Assembly: GCA_903840415.1 (NCBI GenBank)
Contig: CAIMFY010000017.1
Span: forward strand, 124,001 to 188,000
Direction: 5' to 3'
DNA length: 64,000 nucleotides
DNA from: an uncultured Opitutia bacterium
Lineage (GTDB): Bacteria; Verrucomicrobiota; Verrucomicrobiia; Opitutales; Opitutaceae
Within the stretch, counting starts at the first letter, position 1. The number at the start of each line of letters is the position of its first letter. The notes under the pieces are model-generated. The model had not been told where the DNA came from. It made no database searches and saw only the letters and a list, made by a program, of their open reading frames with translations. The position numbers and the translations under genes were made by a program. Below, in pieces: positions 55,588-64,000 of this stretch.

Positions 55588-57207
55588 ATGAGCGAAGCGT
55601 CTTCCGCCGCACCCGCGCCCGCCGCCTCGGTCGAATCCATCGATTCGACGGTCCTCCGCGTGCTCATGGATAACATCCCGGATCGGATCTACTTCAAGGA
55701 TCTCCAGAGCCGCTTCGTCCGCAACAATCTCGCGCAAGCCCGATCGCTCGGCGCGGCGTCGCCTGAAGAATGTGTGGGCAAGACCGATTACGATTTCTTC
55801 TCCAAGGAGCACGCCGAACGGGCCTTCCTCGACGAGCAAGTCATCATCCGCACAGGCCGGCCCATCATCGCCAAGATCGAGCACACGACTTTGCGCGATG
55901 GCACGCGCACCTGGGTTTCCACCACCAAGATGCCGTGGTGCGACGAATCCGGCCGCATCATTGGCACCTTCGGCCTCACGCGCAACATCACCGCGCTCAA
56001 GGAGGCAGAGGAAAAACTTACCATAGAGCGCAACCTCCTGCGCACGATCATCGATCACCTGCCGAGTCGGGTTTACGTGAAGGACACCGCCTCACGCTAC
56101 GTCCTCAACAATCAGGCGCATCTCGAAACCCTCGGGGTCAGGCATCAGGAAGAGACGTTGGGTCGCACCACCATCGATTTTTTTCCCGGCGAACGTGGCG
56201 AGCAAGCCCTCGCCGACGACCAACGCGTTTTCGCTGGCTCGTTGATTGAGAGCCAGGAAAAATCCGACTTCGGCGCCGCGGGTGAAGTGCACTGGTCGCT
56301 GACGACGAAAGTGCCGCTGAATGATTTGCGCGGCCAGCTCATCGGCCTCGTCGGCATCAGCCACGACATCACCCGCCGCAAGCTTGCCGAACTCGAACTC
56401 GAGCGCCGCACCGCCGAGATGGAAGCCGACGTGCAGATGGCCCGGCAAATTCAGGAATCGTTTCTTCCGCGCAGCTATCCGGTCTTCCCTCGCGGCGTGC
56501 CCGAAGAGGCGAGCGCCCTGCGCTTCGCTCACCGCTATATCCCGGCCTCCACCCTCGGCGGCGATTTTTTTCAAATCACGCAACTCACCGACGCCAGATG
56601 CGGGGTGCTCGTGTGCGACGTGATGGGCCACGGCGTGCGCGCCGGCCTCATCACCGCCCTCATCCGCGGCGTCGTCGAGGAACTCGGCGAACGTGCAAAA
56701 GATCCCGCGAAAGTCCTCGCCGAGATTAACCACTCGCTCACGCCGATTCTGGAAAAGACCGGCCAGCCGATCTTCGCGACCGCGTTTTTCGGCGTGATCG
56801 ACATCGTCGCACAGACGCTCACCTATGCCAACGCCGGCCACCCGCCGCCGTTCGTGCTCCGTCGCAGCGATCGCGAAGTCTCTCGCCTCGTGGCTGACGA
56901 TCCCGAACCGGCAACCGGTCTCGTGGCCGATTTCACCTACACGAAGCATACGACGACGTTCCGCACAGGCGACGGTCTGCTCGGTTTCACCGACGGTCTC
57001 TTCGAAGCCTCCGACGCCAACGAACAATTATTTGGCGAGGAACGGCTCCGCACCCTCGTCACCGATCAACTCGCATTGACCGGATCGGTGCTCCTCGATC
57101 GGCTCTTGGGGGATATTCAGGCTTTCACCGGCCACACGAATTTCGAGGACGATCTGTGTGTCGTCGCCGTCGAATCACCCCGCGGCGTCGGGCTCGACCG
57201 CGATTGA
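55588..57207 (+). CDS. PAS-PAS-PP2C (SpoIIE-like) serine phosphatase
   Basis: 539 residues, soluble. Two PAS domains are present: the first with IYFKDLQSRFVRNNLAQA and ESGRIIGTFGLTRNITALKE, the second with VYVKDTASRYVLNNQA and IGLVGISHDITRRK. A PP2C/SpoIIE phosphatase domain follows (GGDFFQITQL, VLVCDVMGHGVRAGLITALI, GDGLLGFTDGLFEA). RsbU-type phosphatases dephosphorylate anti-sigma-antagonist proteins. The PAS domains are of the same kind as those in the kinases at 28491-31123. It is preceded by the GT-C/TPR gene at 75 bases; no anti-sigma or antagonist gene is adjacent. Confidence 0.9.
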   Translation: MSEASSAAPAPAASVESIDSTVLRVLMDNIPDRIYFKDLQSRFVRNNLAQARSLGAASPEECVGKTDYDFFSKEHAERAFLDEQVIIRTGRPIIAKIEHTTLRDGTRTWVSTTKMPWCDESGRIIGTFGLTRNITALKEAEEKLTIERNLLRTIIDHLPSRVYVKDTASRYVLNNQAHLETLGVRHQEETLGRTTIDFFPGERGEQALADDQRVFAGSLIESQEKSDFGAAGEVHWSLTTKVPLNDLRGQLIGLVGISHDITRRKLAELELERRTAEMEADVQMARQIQESFLPRSYPVFPRGVPEEASALRFAHRYIPASTLGGDFFQITQLTDARCGVLVCDVMGHGVRAGLITALIRGVVEELGERAKDPAKVLAEINHSLTPILEKTGQPIFATAFFGVIDIVAQTLTYANAGHPPPFVLRRSDREVSRLVADDPEPATGLVADFTYTKHTTTFRTGDGLLGFTDGLFEASDANEQLFGEERLRTLVTDQLALTGSVLLDRLLGDIQAFTGHTNFEDDLCVVAVESPRGVGLDRD

Positions 57208-57222
57208 GTTTGTGCCGCTGGC

Positions 57223-58812
57223 TTATTTCGCCACCGGCTTGAGCAGCAGGTCCTGAAAATCGAAACTGAAATCCGTCTGCGGCGAGATCGGCGCCAGCTT
57301 GATCTGGTCGATGCCGCCGTCGGGCGTGAGCGCAAACGTCACCCACGCATCGGCGTTGAGCGTGCGATCCCGCCAGTGAGCGATGAACGTGTCATTCTGC
57401 CAGTGCTCCAGTTCTCCGGTGAGCTGCAGCGAGTGGGAAAAACGCATCATGAGCTTGCCGTTCTCCTCGGCGATCGCGACGTCGCCATACCACGCATCGC
57501 GATAGCCGCCCGCATAGCGCGCCAACGGCAGCGACGGCTTGGAGCCGCCCGCCCGCGCCGCCACATGTTTTTGCCAGCCTTCATCCGCGTCTTTTCCGCG
57601 CTTCTTGATCGCGGCGGAATAAGCTGAAACCCAATCGGTCGGCGGCACACCGAAATAGGCGTCGAGCACTCGCCACGTCACCGCCTGAAACGCCGCGCCC
57701 TGCTCCTGATTAGTCAGCACCACGACGCCGAGATTCAGCTCCGGCATCAGCGCCACCTTCGACACCATGCCGGGAAAACCACCGGTGTGGGAAACGAGTT
57801 TCTTGCCGCGATAATCCGACAACCCCCAGCCGAGTCCGTAACCGCTGAAGTTCGGTTTCGTCGCCGCGAGTCCCGCCGGTGGCTCGGAGATCGGGATGGG
57901 CGTGACGAGCGACCACATCTCGCGCTGCCGGGCGGCCTTGAACAGCCGCCGCTCCTTGCCGTCCTCCGCAGCCGGTAGCACGCCGACGGCGAGTTGGGCA
58001 GTGATCCATTTGGCCATGTCGGTCACGTTGGAATAAATCGCGCCGGCGGGCGCGCCGTTGTCCCACGACAGCGACGGCACGGGAGCCAGCGCCTGGAAAT
58101 TTTCCTTCGCGTGTCCGGTCGCGACGTTGTCGCCCGGCTTGATCTCCAGCAGGCTCGTCTTCGTTTCGCTCATGCCGACCGGGGTGAGGATCTTCGCTCG
58201 CACATACTGTTGCCACGTTTGACCGGCAACGGCGGGAAACAACTGCCCGGCGACGATGTAGAGGATGTTGTCGTAGGCGTAACGGGAACGGAAACTCGTC
58301 GCGAGCGGGATAAACCGGAGCCGGTGCACAATCTCGTCGGGCGTGAAAGTCGACGCCGGAAAATACATCAGATCGCCCGCACCGAGCCCGAGTCCGCTGC
58401 GATGCGTGAGGAGATCGCGCACCGTCATCTCACGCGTCACAAACGGATCGGCCATCTGGAAGCCCGGCAGATATTTCGTCACCGGATCGTCCCACGCCAG
58501 CTTGCCGTCGTCCACCAACTGCGCGAGCGCAGCGGCGGTAAACGCCTTCGTGTTCGAGGCGATGGCAAACAGCGTGTGCTCGTCCACGCGTGCCGGTTCG
58601 CCGATGCGTTTCACGCCGTAGCCTCTCGCGAACACCACCTCGCCATCCTTCACGATAGCGACCGCAAGGCCGGGCACTTCAAACTCGGCCAGCGTGCGGC
58701 CGACGTAGGCATCGAAGTCGCCCAGCGCCTCCGGCAGTTTCGCCGCGCGCAGCAGCGGCAGCGCGCAGAGTGCCAGCACACCGAGGAATAAGATTCTTTG
58801 GAGTGTTTTCAT
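57223..58812 (-). CDS. Beta-lactamase-family serine hydrolase (exported, DUF3471-like C-terminus)
   Basis: 529 residues from ATG 58812 with a signal peptide (ILFLGVLALCALPLLRAA). The class C beta-lactamase/PBP fold is marked by SNTK (Ser86-Lys89), Y-A-Y-D-N around Tyr180-Asn182, and HTGG near 343. The C-terminal 120 residues resemble the DUF3471 tail of esterase/peptidase members. It probably hydrolyses D-amino-acid peptides or esters in the periplasm. It ends 15 bases beyond the convergent phosphatase stop and starts 4 bases after the pcp stop, so it may be co-transcribed with the pyroglutamate operon. Confidence 0.88.
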   Translation of the reverse strand: MKTLQRILFLGVLALCALPLLRAAKLPEALGDFDAYVGRTLAEFEVPGLAVAIVKDGEVVFARGYGVKRIGEPARVDEHTLFAIASNTKAFTAAALAQLVDDGKLAWDDPVTKYLPGFQMADPFVTREMTVRDLLTHRSGLGLGAGDLMYFPASTFTPDEIVHRLRFIPLATSFRSRYAYDNILYIVAGQLFPAVAGQTWQQYVRAKILTPVGMSETKTSLLEIKPGDNVATGHAKENFQALAPVPSLSWDNGAPAGAIYSNVTDMAKWITAQLAVGVLPAAEDGKERRLFKAARQREMWSLVTPIPISEPPAGLAATKPNFSGYGLGWGLSDYRGKKLVSHTGGFPGMVSKVALMPELNLGVVVLTNQEQGAAFQAVTWRVLDAYFGVPPTDWVSAYSAAIKKRGKDADEGWQKHVAARAGGSKPSLPLARYAGGYRDAWYGDVAIAEENGKLMMRFSHSLQLTGELEHWQNDTFIAHWRDRTLNADAWVTFALTPDGGIDQIKLAPISPQTDFSFDFQDLLLKPVAK

Positions 58813-58816
58813 AAAT

Positions 58817-59461
58817 TCAGTGCGTCTGGCCGCCGCCCGCCCGGAAATCGCGCCGGGTGCGCGCCGCCACATCGGTCGCGATGGCGACCGCTGCGATCAT
58901 CGTCGCCAGCGGCAGGCTCGGCTGGCCGCGCTGCCCCTGCCCGGGCAGAAACGGCACATGGATAAAGCCGCCGCGGAGGCGCGGATTTTTCCTCAGCGCA
59001 TGCATCAGCCCGTAGAAAACGTGATTGCAGACAAACGTCCCCGCGGTCTGCGACACCGCCGCGGGAATTTTTTCCGCCCGCAACGCCGCGACGATCGCCT
59101 TGATTGGCAGCGTCGACCAATACGCGGCCGGACCGCCACGGACGACCGGCGCATCGATCGGTTGCGCGCCGGCGTTGTCGGCGATGCGGGCATCGTCGAC
59201 GTTGATCGCCACGCGCTCCGGCGTGATTTCGGCGCGGCCGCCGGCCTGGCCGACACACACGACCAACTCCGGCCGGTGGGCGCGCAGAAGTCTTTTCAAC
59301 TCGGTAACGCTCGCGCCGAAGACGCACGGCAACACCGCGCCCACGACGCGCCGGCCTGCGATCACTCGACCGTCGAGCGCGCGCGCGATTTCCTGCGAGG
59401 GATTTCGTTGCTCGCCGCCAAACGGCTCGAAGCCCGTGAGCAGAATAGTGTTGGTTTTCAT
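58817..59461 (-). CDS. pcp: Pyrrolidone-carboxylate peptidase (pyroglutamyl peptidase I)
   Basis: 214 residues from ATG 59461. The family motif LLTGFEPFGGEQRNPS starts the protein. The C15 catalytic triad is present: Glu82 (ITPERVAINVDD), Cys145 (TAGTFVCNHVFYG) and His168 (FIHVPFLPGQG). It removes N-terminal pyroglutamate from peptides in the cytoplasm. The start overlaps the DUF979 stop by one base. Its product is the substrate of the PxpABC enzyme encoded upstream in the same operon. Confidence 0.95.
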   Translation of the reverse strand: MKTNTILLTGFEPFGGEQRNPSQEIARALDGRVIAGRRVVGAVLPCVFGASVTELKRLLRAHRPELVVCVGQAGGRAEITPERVAINVDDARIADNAGAQPIDAPVVRGGPAAYWSTLPIKAIVAALRAEKIPAAVSQTAGTFVCNHVFYGLMHALRKNPRLRGGFIHVPFLPGQGQRGQPSLPLATMIAAVAIATDVAARTRRDFRAGGGQTH

Positions 59462-60423
59462 CAGAACCGGTAGACGCAAAAATACATGATCGTGATGTTC
59501 GCCGCGAGGATGCCGAGCGCGAGCGGCACCTGCGCCTTGATGACGGCGTGCTTGTCGCGCAGTTCGAGGAGCATGGCGGGCACGAGGTTGAAATTCGCCG
59601 CCATCGGCGTGAGCAGCGTGCCGCAGTAGCCGGAGAGCATCCCGATGGCCGCCATGATCGCGGGGTTGCCGCCGTGGCGCTGCACGATGAACGGCAGACC
59701 TATGCCGAGCGTGATGACCGGAAACGCGGCGAACGCGTTGCCCATGCAAATCGTGAAGAGCGCCATCCCCGAGCAATAGGCGAGCACCGCCACAAACGGA
59801 AACTGCGTCGGCAGCGCATGTGCCACGAGGTCTGCAATCACCGCGCCCACTCCCGCCTGCGCGAAGATGCCACCGAGCGCCGCGAGAAACTGCGGCAGGA
59901 TAATCGCCCAGCCTATCGTCTGCAGGAGCCGGCTGCCCTCGGCGACTGGCGTGATCGCGGGCGCGCGCGTCACCACCAACCCGGCGATCACGGCCACCAC
60001 GGCGCCGAGACAAACCGAAGTGACGGTGACGTTGGCCAAGTCGAGTAACCAAAGATCGCCGACATGGAGCTTGCTGAGCAGCAAGGTGCCGGCGACGGCC
60101 GTCGCCGGGATGAGCAGCGCGGGCGCAAACAGCCGGTTGCGCAGTCGCTCCGCCGAGGCGATCCGATCGGCCGCCGTCGGGCCCGGCTCATGTTTGGCGC
60201 CGACTTGCTTGGCCGCAGCAAGTCCCACCAGCACGAGCAAAAAGTAGCCGACCACGACGGGCGGCAGAGTTTTGCCGACGAGAAATGTCACCGCGAGCAA
60301 TCCCCAAAACAGCGCCGATCCCCAGCGCGTCGGATGCGCGCGGTCGAGTGCGGTTCGCGTCGCGACGAGCACCAGAAAGATTCCGGCCACAACATAAAAC
60401 ACGTCGAGATTGAGCAGCTTCAT
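59461..60423 (-). CDS. DUF979 membrane protein (predicted permease subunit)
   Basis: 320 residues from ATG 60423 with about ten transmembrane helices. It matches DUF979 (segments SALFWGLLAVTFLVGKTLPP and GNAFAAFPVITLGIGLPFIV). The start overlaps the DUF969 stop in an ATGA arrangement. DUF969/DUF979 pairs occur next to pcp and 5-oxoprolinase genes in several bacteria; a transporter for pyroglutamate or pyroglutamyl peptides is the natural proposal, not proven. Confidence 0.85.
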   Translation of the reverse strand: MKLLNLDVFYVVAGIFLVLVATRTALDRAHPTRWGSALFWGLLAVTFLVGKTLPPVVVGYFLLVLVGLAAAKQVGAKHEPGPTAADRIASAERLRNRLFAPALLIPATAVAGTLLLSKLHVGDLWLLDLANVTVTSVCLGAVVAVIAGLVVTRAPAITPVAEGSRLLQTIGWAIILPQFLAALGGIFAQAGVGAVIADLVAHALPTQFPFVAVLAYCSGMALFTICMGNAFAAFPVITLGIGLPFIVQRHGGNPAIMAAIGMLSGYCGTLLTPMAANFNLVPAMLLELRDKHAVIKAQVPLALGILAANITIMYFCVYRF

Positions 60424-61157
60424 GGCGCGTCCTCCGCGTTTGGCCTCGCCGCCGCATCGCGGACGATCCGCCGGTCGAGCGCACTGGCACGCCACGCCAT
60501 CAGGGCAAATGCGATGAGCGCCGTCGGGATGCCCCAGAGCGAAATTCGCCACACGCTAACCTTCAGCCCCTGCGCTTCGAGCACGCCGGCGATGAGGTAA
60601 ACGGCTCCGACCGCGAAGACCGTGTCTTCGCCAAAGAAGTTTCCGATGTTCTCGGCCGCCGCGGCGTGCGCCCGGATGGCTTGCACGGTTTCTTCCGGCA
60701 ACTTTCCGTGTCGAGCCCGGGCCGCACCGTCTGCCGGAAGCGCCGCCCGATCAAATGTCATCTTGGCGGCAGCTTCCGCCATCGGAGTGACCAAGGGCCG
60801 CACCATCGCGGCGTGCCCGCCGATGTTCACCCCGAGCGCAATCGAGATTTGCCGCACCGCGGTGTAGAACAGCAACACGCGGCCCGCCGTCGCCGCCCGC
60901 GCCCGCTTGATCAAAGTCTCAGCGCGTTCGCGCAACCCGTAGCGCTCCAGCAAGCCGACGACCGGCAGCATCAGCAGCACCGTCAGGGTGATGTAGCGGT
61001 TCTCGACGAAATATTTTCCGAACAGCGCCATGATCGCGTTGAACGACATCCCAGAGACGAGGCCGGTCGCGATGCCCGCCGCCATGACGACGAGCAGCGT
61101 GTTGAACCGCAGGGCAAACCCCAGCGCGACCACGGCGATGCCAATGAGTTTGATCAT
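60420..61157 (-). CDS. DUF969 membrane protein (predicted permease subunit)
   Basis: 245 residues from ATG 61157 with about six transmembrane helices (KLIGIAVVALGFALRFNTLL and YFVENRYITLTVLLMLPVVG). It is DUF969, which nearly always pairs with DUF979. ATGA overlaps with pxpA before it and DUF979 after it show tight coupling. It is likely the partner half of a bipartite transporter. Confidence 0.85.
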   Translation of the reverse strand: MIKLIGIAVVALGFALRFNTLLVVMAAGIATGLVSGMSFNAIMALFGKYFVENRYITLTVLLMLPVVGLLERYGLRERAETLIKRARAATAGRVLLFYTAVRQISIALGVNIGGHAAMVRPLVTPMAEAAAKMTFDRAALPADGAARARHGKLPEETVQAIRAHAAAAENIGNFFGEDTVFAVGAVYLIAGVLEAQGLKVSVWRISLWGIPTALIAFALMAWRASALDRRIVRDAAARPNAEDAP

Positions 61158-61894
61158 CGCGGAGCGCCGAACGCCTTCACTTCCACGCCAGCGGCGCTGA
61201 GTTCCGCGAGTAGCCGCCGGGCAAATGCCACCGGATGCGGACCGTCTCCGTGCAGGCAAACTGTGTCGGCGATAATTGCCACGTCCGTGCCGTCGGTCGC
61301 GCGCACGAAGCCCTCGCGCGCCATGCGCAGCACTTGCGCGACGGCGACAGCCTCGTCGTCGATCAGTGCATTCGGCTGCGAACGCGGCGTGAGCGAACCA
61401 TCGGACTGATAGCTGCGGTCGGCGAAAACCTCGTTCACGATCCGCAGGCCATGCGCCGTGGCGGCGTGCGCAAGCGCACTGTGCGGCAGCACAAAGAGAG
61501 TTAGCGATGCATCGACATCGCGCACCGCCTCCACCACCGCCTCCGCGAGCGCGGCGTCGCGCGCCGCCAAGTTATAGAGCGCGCCATGCGCCTTCACGTG
61601 ACGCACCGGTCCGAACGTGCGCAGCAACGAAATTTGCGCCGCCACCAGGGCACGGACGTCATCGGGATCGAGCGCGAGTTCACGGCGCCCGAAGTGCTCG
61701 CGGTCCGCGAAACCCGGATGCGCGCCGATGGCGACACCGTATTGTTGGGCGAGCGCAATCGTCGCCCGCATGGCCGCCGCATCGCCGGCGTGCGCCCCGC
61801 AGGCGATGTTGGCCGAGGTGATCAGCGGCATCAGCTCGGCGTCATGGCCGGCACCCTCGCCGAGGTCGCAGTTGAGATCGATACGAAGTGGCAC
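61154..61894 (-). CDS. pxpA: 5-oxoprolinase subunit PxpA (LamB/YcsF family)
   Basis: 246 residues from GTG 61894. The start RIDLNCDLGEGAGHDAELMP, then TSANIACGAHAGDAAAM and GAHPGFADREHFGRRE, are the LamB/YcsF signature. With PxpB and PxpC it forms the prokaryotic ATP-dependent 5-oxoprolinase that opens pyroglutamate to glutamate. It begins 1 base after pxpC ends and overlaps DUF969 by 4 bases. Confidence 0.95.
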   Translation of the reverse strand: MPLRIDLNCDLGEGAGHDAELMPLITSANIACGAHAGDAAAMRATIALAQQYGVAIGAHPGFADREHFGRRELALDPDDVRALVAAQISLLRTFGPVRHVKAHGALYNLAARDAALAEAVVEAVRDVDASLTLFVLPHSALAHAATAHGLRIVNEVFADRSYQSDGSLTPRSQPNALIDDEAVAVAQVLRMAREGFVRATDGTDVAIIADTVCLHGDGPHPVAFARRLLAELSAAGVEVKAFGAPR

Positions 61895-61895
61895 G

Positions 61896-62819
61896 TCAGC
61901 GGAGTTTCTGGGCGAGGCCCTCGTGGAGCATCCCGAGCCGGCGTTCGCAGGCGAGCAAAAGTTCGTGCGCCTCGGCGAGCGTGACCTCGTGGAACCGCAC
62001 GGTGTCGCCCGGTTTCAGCTGCGCGACGAGCGGCAAATCCACACTGATGACGTGTGCGATCTGCGGATAGCCGCCGATGGTCTGCGCGTCGGCCATCAGG
62101 ATGATGGGCCGGCCGTCGGGCGGCACCTGCACCGTGCCCGGCACCACCGTGGACGAGATAAGTTCCGCCATGCCGGCGCGAGCGAGCGACGGTCCCATTA
62201 GCCGGACGCCCATGCGATCGGATTTCGGGGAAACGGAAAATGCCTCGGTGAAAAAGGCCGCGCCGAACTCCTCCGCCTGCGCGCCATGCACCACCCGCGC
62301 CACCGGCGCAGGACTGTAAGCGGGCAGGATGCGTTCGTCGATGTGCCAGCGACCCACGACGTGACGCGCGACGGTTGGCGCGTGCAGCACATCGCCGTCG
62401 CGCAGAGCTCGCCCTTCGTGTCCACCGATCGCCGCGCGCAGAAAAGTGCTGCGACTGCCCAGCACGGGCGCCACTGCGAAGCCACCCGCGATCGCGAGGT
62501 ATCCGCGGCAGCCTGTGCGCACTGCACCAAGCGCCAGCCGTCCACCGGCGGGCACCGTTACCGGTTGCCACAACGGCACCGCGCCAAACTCGCCGCCACC
62601 CACCGCGATGATTGTTTCGGCGGAAAATTCCAATTCGGGCCCACGCAGTGTGAACTCAAGCGCGGCCGCGTTTTCTGGATTGCCTACGAGAAGATTGACG
62701 ATGCGCAGCGCCAGCGGATCCATGGCGCCGCTGAGCGGCACGCCGGCGGCACGGTGACCAGCCCGGCCCAGATCCTGGACCGTCGTGAGCATGCCGGCGC
62801 GCGTAACGGTTATTTCCAT
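61896..62819 (-). CDS. pxpC: 5-oxoprolinase subunit PxpC (KipA-like biotin-dependent carboxyltransferase family)
   Basis: 307 residues. TTVQDLGRAGHRAAGVPLSG, SDRMGVRLMGPSLAR and DAQTIGGYPQIAHVISVDLP are signatures of the KipA/AHS2 domain. It works with PxpB and PxpA in ATP-dependent hydrolysis of 5-oxoproline. It overlaps the pxpB stop by 10 bases and ends 1 base before pxpA. Confidence 0.95.
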   Translation of the reverse strand: MEITVTRAGMLTTVQDLGRAGHRAAGVPLSGAMDPLALRIVNLLVGNPENAAALEFTLRGPELEFSAETIIAVGGGEFGAVPLWQPVTVPAGGRLALGAVRTGCRGYLAIAGGFAVAPVLGSRSTFLRAAIGGHEGRALRDGDVLHAPTVARHVVGRWHIDERILPAYSPAPVARVVHGAQAEEFGAAFFTEAFSVSPKSDRMGVRLMGPSLARAGMAELISSTVVPGTVQVPPDGRPIILMADAQTIGGYPQIAHVISVDLPLVAQLKPGDTVRFHEVTLAEAHELLLACERRLGMLHEGLAQKLR

Positions 62820-63484
62820 GCGGCAAACTCCTCGGCGCCGATCGCGCGAAACTTCACCTGATCCCCAAAGCGCAGCAGCGCCGGCTCTGCGCGGGTCACA
62901 TCAAAAAGCCGCAGCGGCGTGCGACCAATAAGGTTCCATCCGCCGGGCGTCGTGAGTGGATAGACGCCCGTCTGCTCGCCTCCGATTCCTACACTGCCCG
63001 CGGGAACGCTCGTGCGGGGAGTCGCACGGCGCGGCGTGTGAATTTTTTCCGGGAGGCCGCCAAGATAGGCGAATCCCGGGGCAAAGCCGACCGCGTGCAC
63101 CAGATAATGCGCGCCACTGTGCAACTCCACCACCCGCGCCTCGGTGAGTCCGCGTTGAGCCGCCACCACCGTAAGATCAGAGCCCAATTCGCCGCCGTAG
63201 CACACGGGAATCTCGACCATTCGCGATTCGAAGGTGAGCACACTCGCATCGGCCCGAGCGGCCAGCACCTCAATCGCAGCGCAAAGCTGAGCGTAGCTGC
63301 CGATGCGGGCCGGTTCGTAAAACAACGTCACACTCGCAAACGCCGGCACCACATCGACGACACCCACCGGCAAATCGCGGCCAAGCGCCTCGACCAGCGC
63401 GCGCACCCGTGGCAAAGCGAGGTCGTCGAGGCCGGTGCCAAGCGCGGCCACCACAGCAGAGTCGCCCAAGGGGGAGAGCGTCAT
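62810..63484 (-). CDS. pxpB: 5-oxoprolinase subunit PxpB (KipI-like)
   Basis: 224 residues from ATG 63484. MTLSPLGDSAVVAALG at the start and FAPGFAYLGGLPEKIHTPRR plus GSVGIGGEQTGVYPLTTPGG are the KipI/AHS1 signature. It is the first gene of the pyroglutamate operon, and its promoter should lie in the 63485-63655 gap shared divergently with the lipoprotein gene. An extension to 63538 is open but not conserved-looking. Confidence 0.94.
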   Translation of the reverse strand: MTLSPLGDSAVVAALGTGLDDLALPRVRALVEALGRDLPVGVVDVVPAFASVTLFYEPARIGSYAQLCAAIEVLAARADASVLTFESRMVEIPVCYGGELGSDLTVVAAQRGLTEARVVELHSGAHYLVHAVGFAPGFAYLGGLPEKIHTPRRATPRTSVPAGSVGIGGEQTGVYPLTTPGGWNLIGRTPLRLFDVTRAEPALLRFGDQVKFRAIGAEEFAAWK

Positions 63485-63655
63485 GGTATTCTTATCAGTA
63501 ACCGGGAGCCTCACGGCAAAAGAAAAGCGGATTTGCACCCGAGTAAAACAGGTGCTAACTAGCCATCGGCGCCGCTAATCGGCTGGCCAGCAGCAGCTCA
63601 TAGTTCCTAGGTTTGGATTGAATAACGTCATCCAAACAGAAACATCTTAACCTTT

Positions 63656-64000
63656 ATGCCCATTCGATCACTGCTTGCGGCGCTCGCCGCGCTCTCCTTG
63701 CTCCTCGTCGCTTGTCGCGACCAGAAAGTCTCGGCCTATCGCGTGCCGAAGGAAAAAGATCCGCAGATGCCCGGGGCCACGGCTCAGGCGCCGGCGGCAC
63801 CCGGGGCGACGGCCATGCCCTCGATGCCGGGAATGCCGGCCGGCGGCGGCGCCGGTATGGCCTCGACTCCGGTGCCAACCGCGACGGGCGCCGCCCTCGC
63901 CTGGACCGCCCCCGCGACTTGGAAAACGAAAACCGGCTCCTCCATGCGCAAGGGCAGCTACGCCGTCGGTGAGACCGGTGCTGAGGCGGATCTTTCGATC
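63656..64000 (+). CDS. Putative lipoprotein, N-terminal part (3' truncated by window edge)
   Basis: 115 residues are visible. The signal peptide LLAALAALSLLLVAC carries a lipobox with the lipidation Cys at position 20. A Pro/Gly/Ala/Met-rich linker follows, then the start of a folded domain (ALAWTAPATWKTKTGSSMRK) that matches a verrucomicrobial/planctomycetal family of unknown function. It is divergent from pxpB. An overlapping frame (63712-63972) is a shadow. Confidence 0.72.
   Translation, partial: MPIRSLLAALAALSLLLVACRDQKVSAYRVPKEKDPQMPGATAQAPAAPGATAMPSMPGMPAGGGAGMASTPVPTATGAALAWTAPATWKTKTGSSMRKGSYAVGETGAEADLSI

Noticed and set aside
63712-63972. 86-codon ORF overlapping the lipoprotein gene
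   Set aside because: The 63656 frame has a lipobox and proline-rich linker; the overlapping frame has no signal and starts mid-gene.

Overview
The window is GC-rich bacterial chromosome. It is densely coded on both strands, with many ATGA-type start/stop overlaps. Product types point to a verrucomicrobial organism close to the Opitutaceae: a beta-strand-repeat protein ending in a PEP-CTERM sorting signal, GT-C/TPR proteins, a PL22-like oligogalacturonide lyase with a GH35 beta-galactosidase, and a fused 2-oxoacid dehydrogenase. This placement is inferred from gene content; there is no rRNA marker. I found no tRNA, rRNA, CRISPR array, insertion sequence or prophage.

Layout. 1-9407 is acyl-CoA metabolism: the 3' end of a 3-hydroxyacyl-CoA dehydrogenase, a one-polypeptide E1alpha-E1beta-lipoyl-E2 2-oxoacid dehydrogenase with a palindromic repeat in its linker, then a minus-strand acyl-CoA carboxylase beta / AtuA / AtuA-tail / enoyl-CoA hydratase run (Atu- or Liu-like) with a divergent acyl-CoA dehydrogenase. 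9551-12774 is a three-gene sugar-acid operon closed by an intrinsic terminator. 12939-16348 couples a receiver/histidine kinase and a stand-alone receiver to a GspE/PilB ATPase whose 5' end is split between two frames. 16483-20598 holds secreted polysaccharide-degrading enzymes. 20964-26061 is mixed (flavin oxygenase, zinc-ribbon membrane protein, M20 peptidase, PPK2, a 60-residue protein). 26216-31123 is a kinase cluster: one hybrid kinase with three receivers, then two tandem paralogous PAS kinases with an unusual phospho-acceptor region.

31120-40434 (minus strand) carries an acyltransferase/acyl-ACP synthetase fusion, a DUF2157/GDYXXLXY pair, a MarR regulator with a palindromic operator candidate, an overlapping ATPase/TOPRIM-like pair that resembles two-gene anti-phage modules, and an AsmA-like protein. 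40572-46748 is a MarR-RND-TolC efflux operon. 46872-50464 holds transketolase and an rpsP-trmD-rplS translation operon with no rimM. 50636-57207 has ychF, the PEP-CTERM repeat protein, a GT-C/TPR protein and a PAS-PAS-PP2C phosphatase whose PAS domains match those of the kinase cluster. 57223-63484 has a serine hydrolase and a tightly overlapped pyroglutamate operon (pxpB-pxpC-pxpA-DUF969-DUF979-pcp). A lipoprotein gene runs off the right edge.

The best candidates for something undescribed are the ATPase/TOPRIM pair with its neighbouring MarR operator, the E1-E1-E2 fusion carrying a repeat in frame, the shared-PAS signalling set, and the DUF969/DUF979 transporter inside the pyroglutamate operon.
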